A stretch of DNA of 64,000 nt from Mycolicibacterium brumae (GTDB taxonomy: Bacteria > Actinomycetota > Actinomycetes > Mycobacteriales > Mycobacteriaceae). Numbering within the stretch: position 1 is the first letter of the stretch; each line of letters begins with the position of its first letter. The notes below the pieces were generated by a model. The model was not told the DNA's origin, did no database searches, and worked only from the letters and a program-made list of their open reading frames with translations. The stretch lies in NCBI RefSeq assembly GCF_025215495.1, contig NZ_CP104302.1, forward strand, positions 1,116,001 to 1,180,000, in the 5' to 3' direction. A program made the position numbers and the translations under genes. Of this stretch, positions 1 through 8,230 are shown in pieces.

Positions 1-2
1 AG

Positions 3-146
3 CATCGGGAAATCATCGAGACCGCCCGGCTGCTATGCGACGAGATCGCCGCCGAGGATCCCGACCTGTCGAATCAGCCCGGGATGGACCAGCTGGCAGC
101 GCATTTCATCGAGGACGAGCGCATGCAGTACTTGGAGAAGTCCTAA
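3..146 (+). CDS. C-terminal tail of an unidentified protein (start off-window)
   Basis: An open frame runs in from the left edge and stops at TAA 144-146, leaving 47 visible residues that end MQYLEKS. The visible part is acidic and looks helical (for example IIETARLLCDEIAAEDPDL). I cannot assign a family from this fragment. About 150 bp of non-coding sequence separates it from the DUF222 gene. The codon pattern (mostly G/C third positions) supports a real gene end. Confidence 0.55.
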   Translation, partial: HREIIETARLLCDEIAAEDPDLSNQPGMDQLAAHFIEDERMQYLEKS

Positions 147-241
147 ACACGGCGGGTTTCGGGCGGGTGTCGCTGATGGTGAGACGGTGCCCGTGTGAGG
201 GTCGAATTTTCTCATAGAACTCTCAACCCACATGGTCTGTT

Positions 242-262
242 TTCCGTTGTCTCGCAACGGAA
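242..262. promoter_or_regulatory. 8-bp perfect inverted repeat in DUF222 promoter region
   Basis: TTCCGTTG (242-249) and CAACGGAA (255-262) form a perfect 8-bp inverted repeat with a 5-nt loop, about 32 bp before the chosen ATG. It could be an operator or a small RNA hairpin. Just downstream lie TTGTCG (264-269) and TATAGC (280-285), a plausible though non-ideal promoter for the next gene. The function is inferred. Confidence 0.35.
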
Positions 263-293
263 CTTGTCGGACCCGAGGTATAGCGTTCTTGCT

Positions 294-1898
294 ATGAGCA
301 GCAACGCCTACGCCGACCGGGAGGCGATCTTCGCCGCCCTCGCGCAGGCCGAAACTGCTCACCGTGTCTTGGCTTCGGCGTCCCTCGACGCGCTCTCGTC
401 GGAGGAGGTGTTGGAGGTGCTCGCGCGCCGGGAGGCGCTCGCGTGGCGGGCCCCGGCGGCCGACCACCGACTGCTCGCCCGGTTGGTGGCTGACGGCAAT
501 CCGGGGGTGTTGGGGGCGGCGAACCTCACCCTCGTGTTGGAGGAGCGTCTGCGGATCTCCCGCGGCGTCGCCCGACGGCGTCTGGCTGAGGCCGCCGACC
601 TCGGACCCCGGGTCGCGTTGGATGGGCAACCCCTGGAACCGGTGATGCCGTCGGTTGCTGAAGGGGTGGCGGACGGGGTGATCGGCCCGGAACAGGTCGC
701 GATCGTGCGAGACACCTACGCGAAGATCCCGGCGGCGGTGGATCCGGAGACCCGGGCTGATGCCGAGAAGGAGTTGGCCGAGCTCGCCACGCAGTACGGG
801 CCCTCGCATTTGAGCAAACTGGCGACCATGCTGCTCATGGTCCTCGATCCGGACGGGGACTTCGCCGATCGGCGCCGCGCCGCCGCCCGCGGCCTGTCCG
901 TCGGCGCACAGACCCATGACGGGATGCGCAACCTGCGGGCGCGGTTGACCCCCGAAGCCTGGGCCACCCTGGAACCCATCCTGGAAAAGTTGGCGGCGCC
1001 GGGCATGTGCAATCCCGACGATGAACACCCCTGTGTCTCGGGAACACCGTCGGAGGAGCAGATTCAGGGTGATCGGCGCACGATCGCCCAGCGCAACCAC
1101 GACGCCCTGGTCGCGGCGATGCGGGCACTGCTGGCCTCCGGCGACCTCGGGCAACACAACGGACTACCCGTCACGGTGATTGTGACGACGACACTTGCGG
1201 AGCTGAACGCCGCGGCCCACGGTGGGGTGCCCGCCGATCTCGGGGGCGCGGCGGTCACCGACCCGGTGGTGACGATCGCGGGCCCGGGCGCCCCGAGCGG
1301 CGGCCCGGTGACCCCGGCCGTGCCGGAACCGCCCGAGAACCCGACTGCCACTGATCCTGCCGGACTCCCGACCCCCTACGTCCCCGCGGCGCTCACGGGG
1401 TGGGCGGTGACTGCGGGCGGGTCGATGGTTCCGATGAGTGATTTCCTGCGAATGGCATCGCATGCCCTGCATTACCTGGTGATCTTCGACGGACGTGGCC
1501 GACCGTTGTGGCTGGGTCGGACCAAGCGTCTCGCGTCAGCCGATCAGCGGCTGGTCCTGTTCGCCCGGGACAAGGGATGCACCCGGCCGGGGTGCACAGC
1601 CAGCGCCTACCGGTGCCAGGCCGATCACCTCGACAATTTCAGCCAGGACGGCCAGACGAATGTCGACGAGCTGGGGCTGGACTGCGGCCCGGACAATCGG
1701 ATGGCCTACCAACAGAACTGGAGCACCCGACTCAACACCGACGGCCGCGTGGAGTGGATCCCACCACCACACTTGGATCGCGGGCAGCCGCGGGTCAATC
1801 CGTATCACCAGCCGGCCGACATGCTCGCCCACTTCCACAAACGCTTCCGACACCAACACCCACCCGGGACGGACCCGCCCCAAGGCCCAGCACGCTAG
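294..1898 (+). CDS. DUF222 / HNH endonuclease-domain protein (13E12 repeat family)
   Basis: This 534-aa protein has an N-terminal DUF222 helical region (about residues 1-320) and a C-terminal HNH-like module. The module shows a zinc-type CTRPGC pair, then ADHLDNF, a TNVDEL stretch and CGPDNRM. Canonical members usually carry HH in the first position and GPDHR in the last; here they are DH and DN, so nuclease competence is uncertain. A Pro/Gly-rich linker (about residues 320-365) separates the halves. The ATG at 294 is preferred because the 33-residue upstream extension is untypical of the family and covers a promoter-like region. DUF222 genes are multicopy in mycobacteria and their cellular role is not established; the link to 13E12 repeats is family knowledge. 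Confidence 0.85.
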   Translation: MSSNAYADREAIFAALAQAETAHRVLASASLDALSSEEVLEVLARREALAWRAPAADHRLLARLVADGNPGVLGAANLTLVLEERLRISRGVARRRLAEAADLGPRVALDGQPLEPVMPSVAEGVADGVIGPEQVAIVRDTYAKIPAAVDPETRADAEKELAELATQYGPSHLSKLATMLLMVLDPDGDFADRRRAAARGLSVGAQTHDGMRNLRARLTPEAWATLEPILEKLAAPGMCNPDDEHPCVSGTPSEEQIQGDRRTIAQRNHDALVAAMRALLASGDLGQHNGLPVTVIVTTTLAELNAAAHGGVPADLGGAAVTDPVVTIAGPGAPSGGPVTPAVPEPPENPTATDPAGLPTPYVPAALTGWAVTAGGSMVPMSDFLRMASHALHYLVIFDGRGRPLWLGRTKRLASADQRLVLFARDKGCTRPGCTASAYRCQADHLDNFSQDGQTNVDELGLDCGPDNRMAYQQNWSTRLNTDGRVEWIPPPHLDRGQPRVNPYHQPADMLAHFHKRFRHQHPPGTDPPQGPAR

Positions 1899-2115
1899 GG
1901 CCGCCGCTGGACGCAGGGCCGGTACAGCGCCCCGGACGTGAATTTCGCGCCTGCCGCGCGGAGAATTCCACAGGCGGCCGCGGAGCTGACGGCGTTTAGG
2001 CCATGCCCCGCGGTAACCTCCTCGGCAAGATCGTCCCGGTCGTCTGACGCGGATCCGCCGATGGCAGGCCGCCGACGACGGGAGCTGGTGGGTTCGGGCC
2101 GGGGGTGGTGCTGCG

Positions 2116-2823
2116 ATGACTCGGCGCAAAATGACGCTGCTGCTCTGTCTTGCAGCCGTGCTGGCCGTGGTGGTGGCCGCACAAGTCATTTACAACCGCA
2201 ACCGATCGTCGTCCGCCGTGGACACCTACCCGCCCTCGGTGGCCGCCGGATCCGATGTGCTGGCAGGAATCACGGTGGTGCCCAAGAGGATTCGTGGACG
2301 CGACTACCAGCGGGGGATGTTCGGCGAATCCTGGACCGATGACACCGACGCCCCCGGTGGCCGCAACGGCTGCGACACCCGCAACGACATCCTGAACCGG
2401 GACCTGATCGACAAGACCTACAAGATGACGTCGCGATGCCCGAATGCGGTGGCAACCGGCGTGCTGCGCGACCCGTACACCAGCACCACCGTCGACTTCA
2501 CCCGCGGAGACACCATCGGCCAGTCGGTGCAGATCGACCACATTGTGCCGCTGGCGTACGCGTGGGACATGGGCGCCCGGGACTGGACCCCGCAGCTACG
2601 GGCCCGGTTCGCCAACGATCCGGCGAACCTGCTGGCGGTGCAGGGTCAGGCCAACCAGGACAAGGGCGATCTGCCGCCGGGTTCCTGGATGCCGCCGAAT
2701 CAAGCGTTCTGGTGCCAATATTCGATCCAGTTCATCGAGGTGCTGCGCGGCTATCACCTTCCGGTGGACCAGCGCTCGGCCCGGGCGCTGCGAGACGCCG
2801 CGGCGACGTGCCCGATCGGATAG
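2116..2823 (+). CDS. Secreted or membrane-anchored HNH nuclease-like protein, DUF1524
   Basis: The 235-aa protein starts with MTRRK and a hydrophobic stretch (about residues 6-23), a signal peptide or anchor. The C-terminal half carries a DUF1524-type HNH signature: QIDHIVPLAYAWD, then FANDPANLL and the NQDKGDLPPGSWMP stretch. Three Cys pairs could form disulfides outside the membrane. DUF1524 is shared with the GmrSD nuclease C-terminus, but exported mycobacterial and streptomycete relatives are thought to be secreted nucleases, and no restriction partner lies nearby. A start at 2116 gives a clean signal sequence. It ends 47 nt before the FMN reductase. Confidence 0.82.
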   Translation: MTRRKMTLLLCLAAVLAVVVAAQVIYNRNRSSSAVDTYPPSVAAGSDVLAGITVVPKRIRGRDYQRGMFGESWTDDTDAPGGRNGCDTRNDILNRDLIDKTYKMTSRCPNAVATGVLRDPYTSTTVDFTRGDTIGQSVQIDHIVPLAYAWDMGARDWTPQLRARFANDPANLLAVQGQANQDKGDLPPGSWMPPNQAFWCQYSIQFIEVLRGYHLPVDQRSARALRDAAATCPIG

Positions 2824-2870
2824 AAACAACAGAGACAACCGTTGGGGATCGAACCGGAGGAGCAAGCGAA

Positions 2871-3416
2871 GTGCGTATCGGAATCATCATCGGGTCCATC
2901 CGCGACGGCCGTCTGGGCGCTGGTGTCGCCGAATGGGTGGCCGCCCAGGCCGCGAGCCGTGACGAAGCGGAGTTCGTGGTGATCGACCTGAAGAGCTTCG
3001 AGGTGCCGCTGCTGACAACCGCCGTCATCCCGGCGACCGCCAATCGGCAGTACGAATCCCCGCAGGTGAGGCGGTGGAGCGAGGCGATCGATGGTTGCGA
3101 CGCTTTCGTTTTCGTCACCCCCGAGTACAACCACGGGGTGCCCGGCGCGTTCAAGAATGCGATCGACTCGCTGGCGAGCGAATGGCAGGGCAAGGCCGTC
3201 GCATTCGTCTCCTACGGCGCCGACGGCGGTGTCCGGGCGGTGGAGCAGTGGCGGCAGATCGTGGTGAACTTCTACATGGTCGACGTCCGCGCCCAGCTGG
3301 CGCTGTCGTTGTTCACCGACTTCGCCGACGGCGGCTTCGCTCCGCAGGAGCGCCGGGTGAAAGAACTCGACAACGTGCTCAACCAGCTGATCACCATGGC
3401 GGGCAAGCTGAGCTGA
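2871..3416 (+). CDS. NADPH-dependent FMN reductase family protein
   Basis: The 181-aa flavodoxin-like protein has an N-terminal phosphate-binding loop GIIIGSIRDGRLG (residues 3-15) and the family motif TPEYNHGVPGAFKNAID (about residues 81-97). Members bind FMN and use NAD(P)H to reduce flavin, quinones or azo compounds; the substrate here is unknown. The GTG at 2871 is chosen because MRIGIIIGS is the canonical N-terminus and GGAGG lies 11 nt upstream; the frame is open much further upstream, but that part overlaps the nuclease gene. It is probably co-transcribed with the preceding gene or has its own promoter in the 47-nt gap. Confidence 0.88.
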   Translation: MRIGIIIGSIRDGRLGAGVAEWVAAQAASRDEAEFVVIDLKSFEVPLLTTAVIPATANRQYESPQVRRWSEAIDGCDAFVFVTPEYNHGVPGAFKNAIDSLASEWQGKAVAFVSYGADGGVRAVEQWRQIVVNFYMVDVRAQLALSLFTDFADGGFAPQERRVKELDNVLNQLITMAGKLS

Positions 3417-3458
3417 AATCGGTGGCCCGGACCCGGCACGCCGTGATGAGCTAGGGGC

Positions 3459-4127
3459 ATGAACCCCGCTTCCGACCTGACCGACTGGTCCGGTGTGCCC
3501 TTCCCGCAACGCGCGCCGCTGCAGGGCGGCTACACCCGGCTGGAACCGCTGGACCCCGACCGGCACGTCGACGCGCTGTATCAAGCGGCGAGCGCCGAGG
3601 GCGCGCAGGAGCGGTTCCGCTACCTGCCCGACCGCCCGCCGGTCGACCGCGCGGACCTGCAAGACTGGATTCGCCGAGCCGTGGAAACCTCGGACCCGAT
3701 GTTCTTCGCGGTGATCGACCGGGCCACCGGCCGGGCCGAGGGCCGTCAGGCGCTGATGCGGATCGACACCGCCAACGGCGTCGCCGAGATCGGGAACATC
3801 ATGTGGGGGCCGGCGATGACCCGGACCCGAATCGCCACCGAGGCGCTGTACCTGTTCGCCGACCACATCTTCGGCCTCGGATACCGCCGGTTCGAATGGA
3901 AATGCGACGACCTCAACGTCCCGTCCAAGCGCGCCGCGCAGCGCTTCGGGTTCGCCTTCGAGGGAGTGTTCCGGCAGGACCGGGTGGTCAAGGGCCTCAA
4001 CCGCAACACCGCCTGGTTCTCCATCATCGACTCCGAGTGGCCGCGGCTGCGCGAGGGTTACCGGCGGTGGTTGGCGCCGGACAATTTCGACGCCGACGGC
4101 CGGCAGCGGGAAAAGCTGAGCTTCTGA
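3459..4127 (+). CDS. GNAT-family N-acetyltransferase (RimJ/RimL-like)
   Basis: This 222-aa protein resembles the RimJ/RimL/SpeG-like GNAT class: TRLEPLDPDRH at the start of the fold, AEIGNIMWGPAMTRTRIATEALYLF in the acetyl-CoA-binding region (residues 108-132) and a C-terminal FEWKCDDLNVPSKRAAQRFGF block (residues 146-166). The substrate (protein N-terminus, antibiotic or small amine) cannot be read from sequence. The ATG at 3459 follows a 42-nt gap after the FMN reductase. No operon-specific partner is evident. Confidence 0.87.
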   Translation: MNPASDLTDWSGVPFPQRAPLQGGYTRLEPLDPDRHVDALYQAASAEGAQERFRYLPDRPPVDRADLQDWIRRAVETSDPMFFAVIDRATGRAEGRQALMRIDTANGVAEIGNIMWGPAMTRTRIATEALYLFADHIFGLGYRRFEWKCDDLNVPSKRAAQRFGFAFEGVFRQDRVVKGLNRNTAWFSIIDSEWPRLREGYRRWLAPDNFDADGRQREKLSF

Positions 4128-4176
4128 ACGGTCCCGGCGCCCGGCCGGCAGGGCGGGGTCGATAGGTTCGGAAGCT

Positions 4177-5277
4177 GTGACCCTCCCCAGCGTCCCGCCG
4201 TCGGACAATTCGCGACTCCGCCTACCCGAACCGGTGTTGCGGATCGCCAATCGCGGCATGGGCCGGGTGCTGTCGACGCTGCCCGGACCGGCCAAGCAGC
4301 TGTTGTCCGGCGGCCGGTCGGTGGTGATCGATGGGAACACCCTGGACCCGTCGCTGCAGTTGTTCCTGAACGCCTATCGGCTCTCCGGATTCCAGGGGCT
4401 GATCGTCGACGGCGATGTGGCCGCCAGTCGGCGCAACCTCGACGACGCCACCGTCAAGTACGCCGGGCAGCGGGCGGCCGTCGCCGTCGCGGAGCTGACC
4501 ATCCCCGGCCCGGCCGGGCCGATCCCGGCCCGCCACTATCACCCCGGCGACGGGGAGCTGCGCGCGCTGCTGGTCGCCTACCACGGCGGCGGCTGGACCC
4601 TCGGCGGCCTGGACGGCTGGGACGGCTTCTACCGCCAGATCTGCCGCGAGTCCGACGTGCACGTGCTGTCCGTCGACTACCGGCTGGCGCCCGAACATCC
4701 CGCACCCGCCGCGTTCGAGGACGCCTACGCCGCCTATCTGTGGGCCGTCGAACACGCCGCCGAGCTGGGCGCCGACCCGGCTCGGGTGGCGGTCGGCGGG
4801 GACAGCGCCGGCGGCAACCTCGCGGCCGTGGTGGCCCAGGCCGCCCGCGACGCCGGGGATCCGCTGCCCGCCCTGCAGCTGCTGCTCTACCCGATCACCG
4901 ACCAGTTGGCCACCACCCGGTCGCGGACCTTGTTCGGCGCCGGTTTCCTGCTCACCGCGTTGGACATCGCCGCGTTCATCAACTACTACCTGGGCGCTTC
5001 GGAGCTGGACCTCGAGGATCCGCGGGTGTCGCCGCTGCGGGCCGCGGACCTGGCCGGATTGCCGCCGGCGCTGGTCGTCACCGCGGGATTCGACCCGCTG
5101 CGCGACGAGGGCGAGGCGTACGCCGAGCGGATGCGCGAGGCGGGCGTGGCCGTCGACCTGAGGCGGTACCGGCCGATGATCCACGGGTTCACCAACTTCA
5201 ACGGGTTCGGCGGCGAGGTCAGCCGTTCAATCGCCGACATCACCTCCGCGCTGCGCGCCCACCTGAGCCGCGGCTGA
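4177..5277 (+). CDS. Alpha/beta hydrolase, hormone-sensitive lipase-type esterase
   Basis: The 366-aa enzyme has the HSL-family oxyanion motif HGGGW (H136 onward), YRLAPEHPAPAAFED and the nucleophile motif GDSAGGN with S210. A late Asp (AGFDPLRDEG) and His (MIHGFTNF) complete the expected triad. The family hydrolyses short-to-medium acyl esters; mycobacterial members of the LipH/LipN type act on lipid esters, but specificity here is unknown. The GTG start is preceded by TAGGTT (4163-4168) with an 8-nt gap, so it may be a leaderless transcript. An N-terminal cap-like extension of about 110 residues precedes the catalytic core. Confidence 0.9.
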   Translation: MTLPSVPPSDNSRLRLPEPVLRIANRGMGRVLSTLPGPAKQLLSGGRSVVIDGNTLDPSLQLFLNAYRLSGFQGLIVDGDVAASRRNLDDATVKYAGQRAAVAVAELTIPGPAGPIPARHYHPGDGELRALLVAYHGGGWTLGGLDGWDGFYRQICRESDVHVLSVDYRLAPEHPAPAAFEDAYAAYLWAVEHAAELGADPARVAVGGDSAGGNLAAVVAQAARDAGDPLPALQLLLYPITDQLATTRSRTLFGAGFLLTALDIAAFINYYLGASELDLEDPRVSPLRAADLAGLPPALVVTAGFDPLRDEGEAYAERMREAGVAVDLRRYRPMIHGFTNFNGFGGEVSRSIADITSALRAHLSRG

Positions 5278-5356
5278 GCCACCGCCGCCAGCCGGTACCC
5301 TGGAACGGCTTAACCCGAAGCGGCTCAGCCGCCCAGCGCGAGGAACACCGGAGACT

Positions 5357-6130
5357 GTGGCAAGCAAATCGAATCGCCCCGCCAAGTACGATCTGAAGGC
5401 CGCCGAAGGCAAGCGCGACCTGTTCGTGAAGGTCGGCCTGACCGCCCTGGTCGTGGTGTTCGCCGTCGGACTCGTCGGCTACATCCTGCTCAGCGGTGAG
5501 AAGGCCAAGCAGGCCGGCGAAGTGCTCGCCGTGCGCGCGGCCGCGGAGAACGTGATCAAGAACGAGCAGGGCGAGCCCAAGGCCGTCCTGTCGGTCTACG
5601 AGGACTTCCGCTGCCCGCACTGCCAGGAATTCGAAGAGGCCTTCGGCGGCACCCTGAGCCGGATCATCGACAGCGGCGCCGCCGCCGTCGACTACTACTC
5701 CGTCTCGATCATGGACGACGCGTCCAAGTTCTCCACCCGGTCGGCCAACGCCGCCTACTGCGTCGGCGCCGAGGACACCTCGGCCAACAAGGAGGCCTAC
5801 CGCCGCTTCCACTCCGGCGTGTTCACCAAGGTCCGCACCGAAGGCGCGCAGGTCCTCGACGACAAGGCGCTGACCGAGCTGGCGCGGCAGTCCGGCATCG
5901 TCGGCAAGGTGCCCGAGTGCATCCGGGCCGGCCGCAATGACGACATGGTCCTGGGCCTGGCGAAGGCTGCCGGCATCAGCGGCACCCCGACCGTGCGGCT
6001 CAACGGTGAGGACATCAAGTTCGCCGACGACCAGGGCAACTTCATCAGCACCGACGAGTTCATCGCCCAGATCACCGACGTTGTCGGCGACGTGCCGGGG
6101 CTGAAGGCCGCGACCAAGACCGCGCCGTGA
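5357..6130 (+). CDS. DsbA-like membrane-anchored thiol oxidoreductase
   Basis: This 257-aa protein has a short basic N-terminus, one transmembrane segment (about residues 25-46) and an extracytoplasmic thioredoxin/DsbA domain with active site C86-P-H-C89. The cis-Pro loop appears at GISGTPTVRLNG. It should catalyse disulfide formation in exported proteins and be reoxidised by the VKOR encoded immediately downstream (GTGA overlap of 4 nt). The pair corresponds by order and content to the essential DsbA/VKOR pair Rv2969c-Rv2968c of M. tuberculosis (recalled). The GTG start at 5357 gives the expected short cytoplasmic tail. Confidence 0.92.
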   Translation: MASKSNRPAKYDLKAAEGKRDLFVKVGLTALVVVFAVGLVGYILLSGEKAKQAGEVLAVRAAAENVIKNEQGEPKAVLSVYEDFRCPHCQEFEEAFGGTLSRIIDSGAAAVDYYSVSIMDDASKFSTRSANAAYCVGAEDTSANKEAYRRFHSGVFTKVRTEGAQVLDDKALTELARQSGIVGKVPECIRAGRNDDMVLGLAKAAGISGTPTVRLNGEDIKFADDQGNFISTDEFIAQITDVVGDVPGLKAATKTAP

Positions 6131-6798
6131 CCGACGCCGGCGAGAACGTCGAGGAAGTCACCGTCTCCGATGCCGCCGTCGAGGAGGTCGTCCTGGATGA
6201 CGGGGCTGCCGACGACGGCGACGCGGTGATCGTCGGCAAGGCGAGCGCCTGGTGGATCCTGATCGCCGGCATCGTCGGCCTGACCGCGTCGTTCACGCTG
6301 ACCGTCGAGAAGCTCGAACTGCTGGTCAACCCGGCCTACGTGCCGAGTTGCAGTCTGAACCCGGTGATGTCCTGCAGCCCGGTGATGAGCTCCTGGCAGG
6401 CCTCGGTGTTCGGCTTCCCGAACCCGCTGATCGGGCTGATGGCGTTTTCCGTCGTGATCACCACCGGGATGCTGGCGATCGGCAAGGTCAGTCTGCCGCG
6501 GTGGTACTGGAACGGGCTGCTGATCGGCACGGTGCTGGGCGCGGCGCTGGTGCACTGGCTGATCTTCGAAAGCCTGTACCGGATCGGCGCGCTGTGCCCG
6601 TACTGCATGGTGGTCTGGGCCATGACCATGACGCTGCTGGTGGTCGCCGCCGGGATCGCGCTGCGCCCGCTGGCCACCCGAAACGCCGTCGCGCACGCCA
6701 TCTACCAGTGGCGCTGGCCGCTGGTGGTGCTGTGGTTCACCGGGCTGATCCTGCTGATCCTGGTCCGGTTCTGGAGCTACTGGTCGACACTGATCTGA
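6127..6798 (+). CDS. Vitamin K epoxide reductase family protein (VKOR)
   Basis: This 223-aa integral membrane protein has an acidic cytoplasmic N-terminus and about five hydrophobic segments. The conserved cysteines are C-S-L-N-P-V-M-S-C in the periplasmic loop after the first helix and the redox motif C157-P-Y-C160. Mycobacterial VKOR replaces DsbB, passing electrons from DsbA to menaquinone. Its start overlaps the dsbA-like stop by 4 nt, implying translational coupling and a shared function. Confidence 0.94.
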   Translation: MTDAGENVEEVTVSDAAVEEVVLDDGAADDGDAVIVGKASAWWILIAGIVGLTASFTLTVEKLELLVNPAYVPSCSLNPVMSCSPVMSSWQASVFGFPNPLIGLMAFSVVITTGMLAIGKVSLPRWYWNGLLIGTVLGAALVHWLIFESLYRIGALCPYCMVVWAMTMTLLVVAAGIALRPLATRNAVAHAIYQWRWPLVVLWFTGLILLILVRFWSYWSTLI

Positions 6799-6832
6799 GC
6801 ACCCGCACACCCGCCGACGAGAGGAGCGCGCC

Positions 6833-7057
6833 GTGACCACCGTGGTTGAGACACCGGTCAACGTCCCGTTCGCCGGCGCGGTCACCCTGGTGGTGCGCGC
6901 GGGGGAGCGGGTGTCGGCCGGTCAGCCGCTGGCCATCCTGGAGGCGATGAAGATGGAGGCGGCCATCACCGCGCCGCGCTCCGGCGCCGTCGCCCGGATC
7001 GTCGCTGCCGACAGCGCCCTGGTCGAGGGCGGCGATCTGCTGCTGGTGCTGCGCTGA
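6833..7057 (+). CDS. Stand-alone biotinyl (BCCP-like) domain protein
   Basis: The whole 74-aa product is a biotin/lipoyl attachment domain with the motif EAMKMEA, K40 being the predicted biotinylated lysine. It has its own RBS (GAGAGGAG, 6819-6826) and GTG start, so it reads as an intact small gene. In M. tuberculosis this slot, between VKOR and rsmD, holds the large pyruvate carboxylase gene pca (recalled), whose C-terminus is just such a domain. The gene may be a surviving C-terminal piece of pca that acquired a start, or a free carrier for another acyl-CoA carboxylase. It overlaps the proposed rsmD start. Confidence 0.82.
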   Translation: MTTVVETPVNVPFAGAVTLVVRAGERVSAGQPLAILEAMKMEAAITAPRSGAVARIVAADSALVEGGDLLLVLR

Positions 7058-7611
7058 GCCGCATCATCGGCGGGGCGGCCGGCGGACGTCGCATCGCCGT
7101 CCCGCAGCGCGGCACCCGGCCCACCACCGATCGGGTGCGCGAGGCGTTGTTCAACATGCTGGAAGCGCGGCTGGACTTCGACGGCATGGCGGTGCTGGAC
7201 CTGTTCGCCGGGTCGGGGGCACTCGGGTTGGAGGCGCTGTCCCGCGGCGCGGCGAGCGCGGTGTTCGTCGAGTCCGACGCGCGCGCGGCCGCGGTCATCG
7301 ACGGCAATATCTCCACTCTCGGCCTGCCGGGAGGGTCGCTGCGGCGCGGAACGGCCGGGTCATTGCTGGGGGTGGACGCGCCGATGGCCGTCGACCTGGT
7401 GTTCGCCGATCCGCCCTATGACGTGCCGGCCAGCGAGGTCGACGCGCTGCTGGCGGATCTGACCACCCACGGCTGGGCCGGCCGCGGCACCGTCGTCGTG
7501 GTGGAGCGCCCCAATTCCGGGCCGCGGCTGCGCTGGCCGGCGGGGTGGGAGCTGTGGAAGGAGCGCCGCTACGGCGACACCCGGCTGGAGATCGCCGAGT
7601 ACGCCGGCTGA
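7054..7611 (+). CDS. rsmD: 16S rRNA (guanine966-N2)-methyltransferase RsmD, probable CTG start
   Basis: The 185-aa Rossmann methyltransferase shows [12 protein letters not shown] at the N-terminus, the SAM loop [16 protein letters not shown] and the catalytic NPPY-type motif as ADPPYD. Family members methylate G966 of 16S rRNA. No ATG, GTG or TTG gives the conserved SRIIGG beginning; the only fit is CTG at 7054, overlapping the TGA of the biotinyl gene as CTGA. The next canonical start, GTG 7135, would delete 27 conserved residues. I therefore annotate a rare CTG initiation coupled to upstream translation. Confidence 0.88.
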   Translation: MSRIIGGAAGGRRIAVPQRGTRPTTDRVREALFNMLEARLDFDGMAVLDLFAGSGALGLEALSRGAASAVFVESDARAAAVIDGNISTLGLPGGSLRRGTAGSLLGVDAPMAVDLVFADPPYDVPASEVDALLADLTTHGWAGRGTVVVVERPNSGPRLRWPAGWELWKERRYGDTRLEIAEYAG

Positions 7612-7632
7612 AGCCGGGTAGCGTCCTGGCGT

Positions 7633-7695
7633 ATGAGCACCGCGAGTCGACGACGCGGGGCGAGGAACGAGCCCTGTGGAGGAGCGAGCGTATGA
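7633..7695 (+). repeat. MIRU-like 63-nt element with 20-residue ORF, copy 1 (before coaD)
   Basis: This is one of three near-identical elements in the window. It opens with ATG at 7633, encodes a 20-residue Arg/Gly-rich peptide beginning [14 protein letters not shown], and ends with TGA 7693-7695 that overlaps the coaD ATG (7692) as ATGA. It contains GGAGGAGCGAG, which serves as the RBS of coaD. The other copies are at 34310 and 39011. The architecture matches mycobacterial interspersed repetitive units (recalled), which sit between genes and overlap both neighbours. Confidence 0.85.
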
Positions 7696-8180
7696 GCGGA
7701 GCGGTATGCCCGGGGTCCTTCGACCCCGTCACCCTTGGTCACGTCGACGTCTTCGAGCGGGCGGCCGCCCAGTTCGACGAGCTGATCATCGCGGTGCTGG
7801 TCAACCCCAACAAGCAGGGCATGTTCAGCGCCGAGGAGCGGATGGAGCTGATCGCCGAGTGCACCGCGCACCTGCCGAACGTGCGGGTGGAGTCGGGATC
7901 GGGGCTGGTCGTCGACTTCGTCAAGGAGCGCGGGTTCACCGCGATCGTCAAGGGGCTGCGCACCGGGACCGACTTCGAGTACGAGCTGCAGATGGCGCAG
8001 ATGAACCGGCACATCGCGGGGGTGGACACCTTCTTCGTCGCCACCAAGCCGGCGTTTTCGTTCGTGTCGTCGTCGCTGGCCAAGGAGGTCGCCACCCTGG
8101 GTGGCGATGTGTCGGCGCTGCTGCCCGAGGTGGTCAACCGCCGGCTGGCGGAGAAGATCGCGGCCAAGCGGCAGGGCTGA
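7692..8180 (+). CDS. coaD: Phosphopantetheine adenylyltransferase
   Basis: The 162-aa product starts [20 protein letters not shown], containing the nucleotidyltransferase TxGH-type motif T-L-G-H, and carries [12 protein letters not shown] and the [14 protein letters not shown] [11 protein letters not shown] motif of CoaD. It transfers AMP from ATP to 4'-phosphopantetheine in CoA synthesis. The ATG at 7692 is chosen because the conserved N-terminus begins there and GGAGGAG precedes it; the long in-frame extension is the MIRU-like repeat. Confidence 0.96.
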   Translation: MSGAVCPGSFDPVTLGHVDVFERAAAQFDELIIAVLVNPNKQGMFSAEERMELIAECTAHLPNVRVESGSGLVVDFVKERGFTAIVKGLRTGTDFEYELQMAQMNRHIAGVDTFFVATKPAFSFVSSSLAKEVATLGGDVSALLPEVVNRRLAEKIAAKRQG

Positions 8181-8230
8181 ACGGCCCGTCGAACGCATTT
8201 CCGCCGCGACACACCGGCGTGGCTACTCCC

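Noticed and set aside
2116..2823. GmrSD-type restriction system
   Set aside because: Only a DUF1524 domain with an export signal is present; there is no DUF262 domain or partner gene.
2436..2870. N-terminal extension of the FMN reductase
   Set aside because: It overlaps the nuclease gene out of frame; the flavodoxin fold starts at GTG 2871.
7545..7691. coaD start at 7545
   Set aside because: The extension covers the end of rsmD and the MIRU-like element; CoaD begins [10 protein letters not shown] at 7692.
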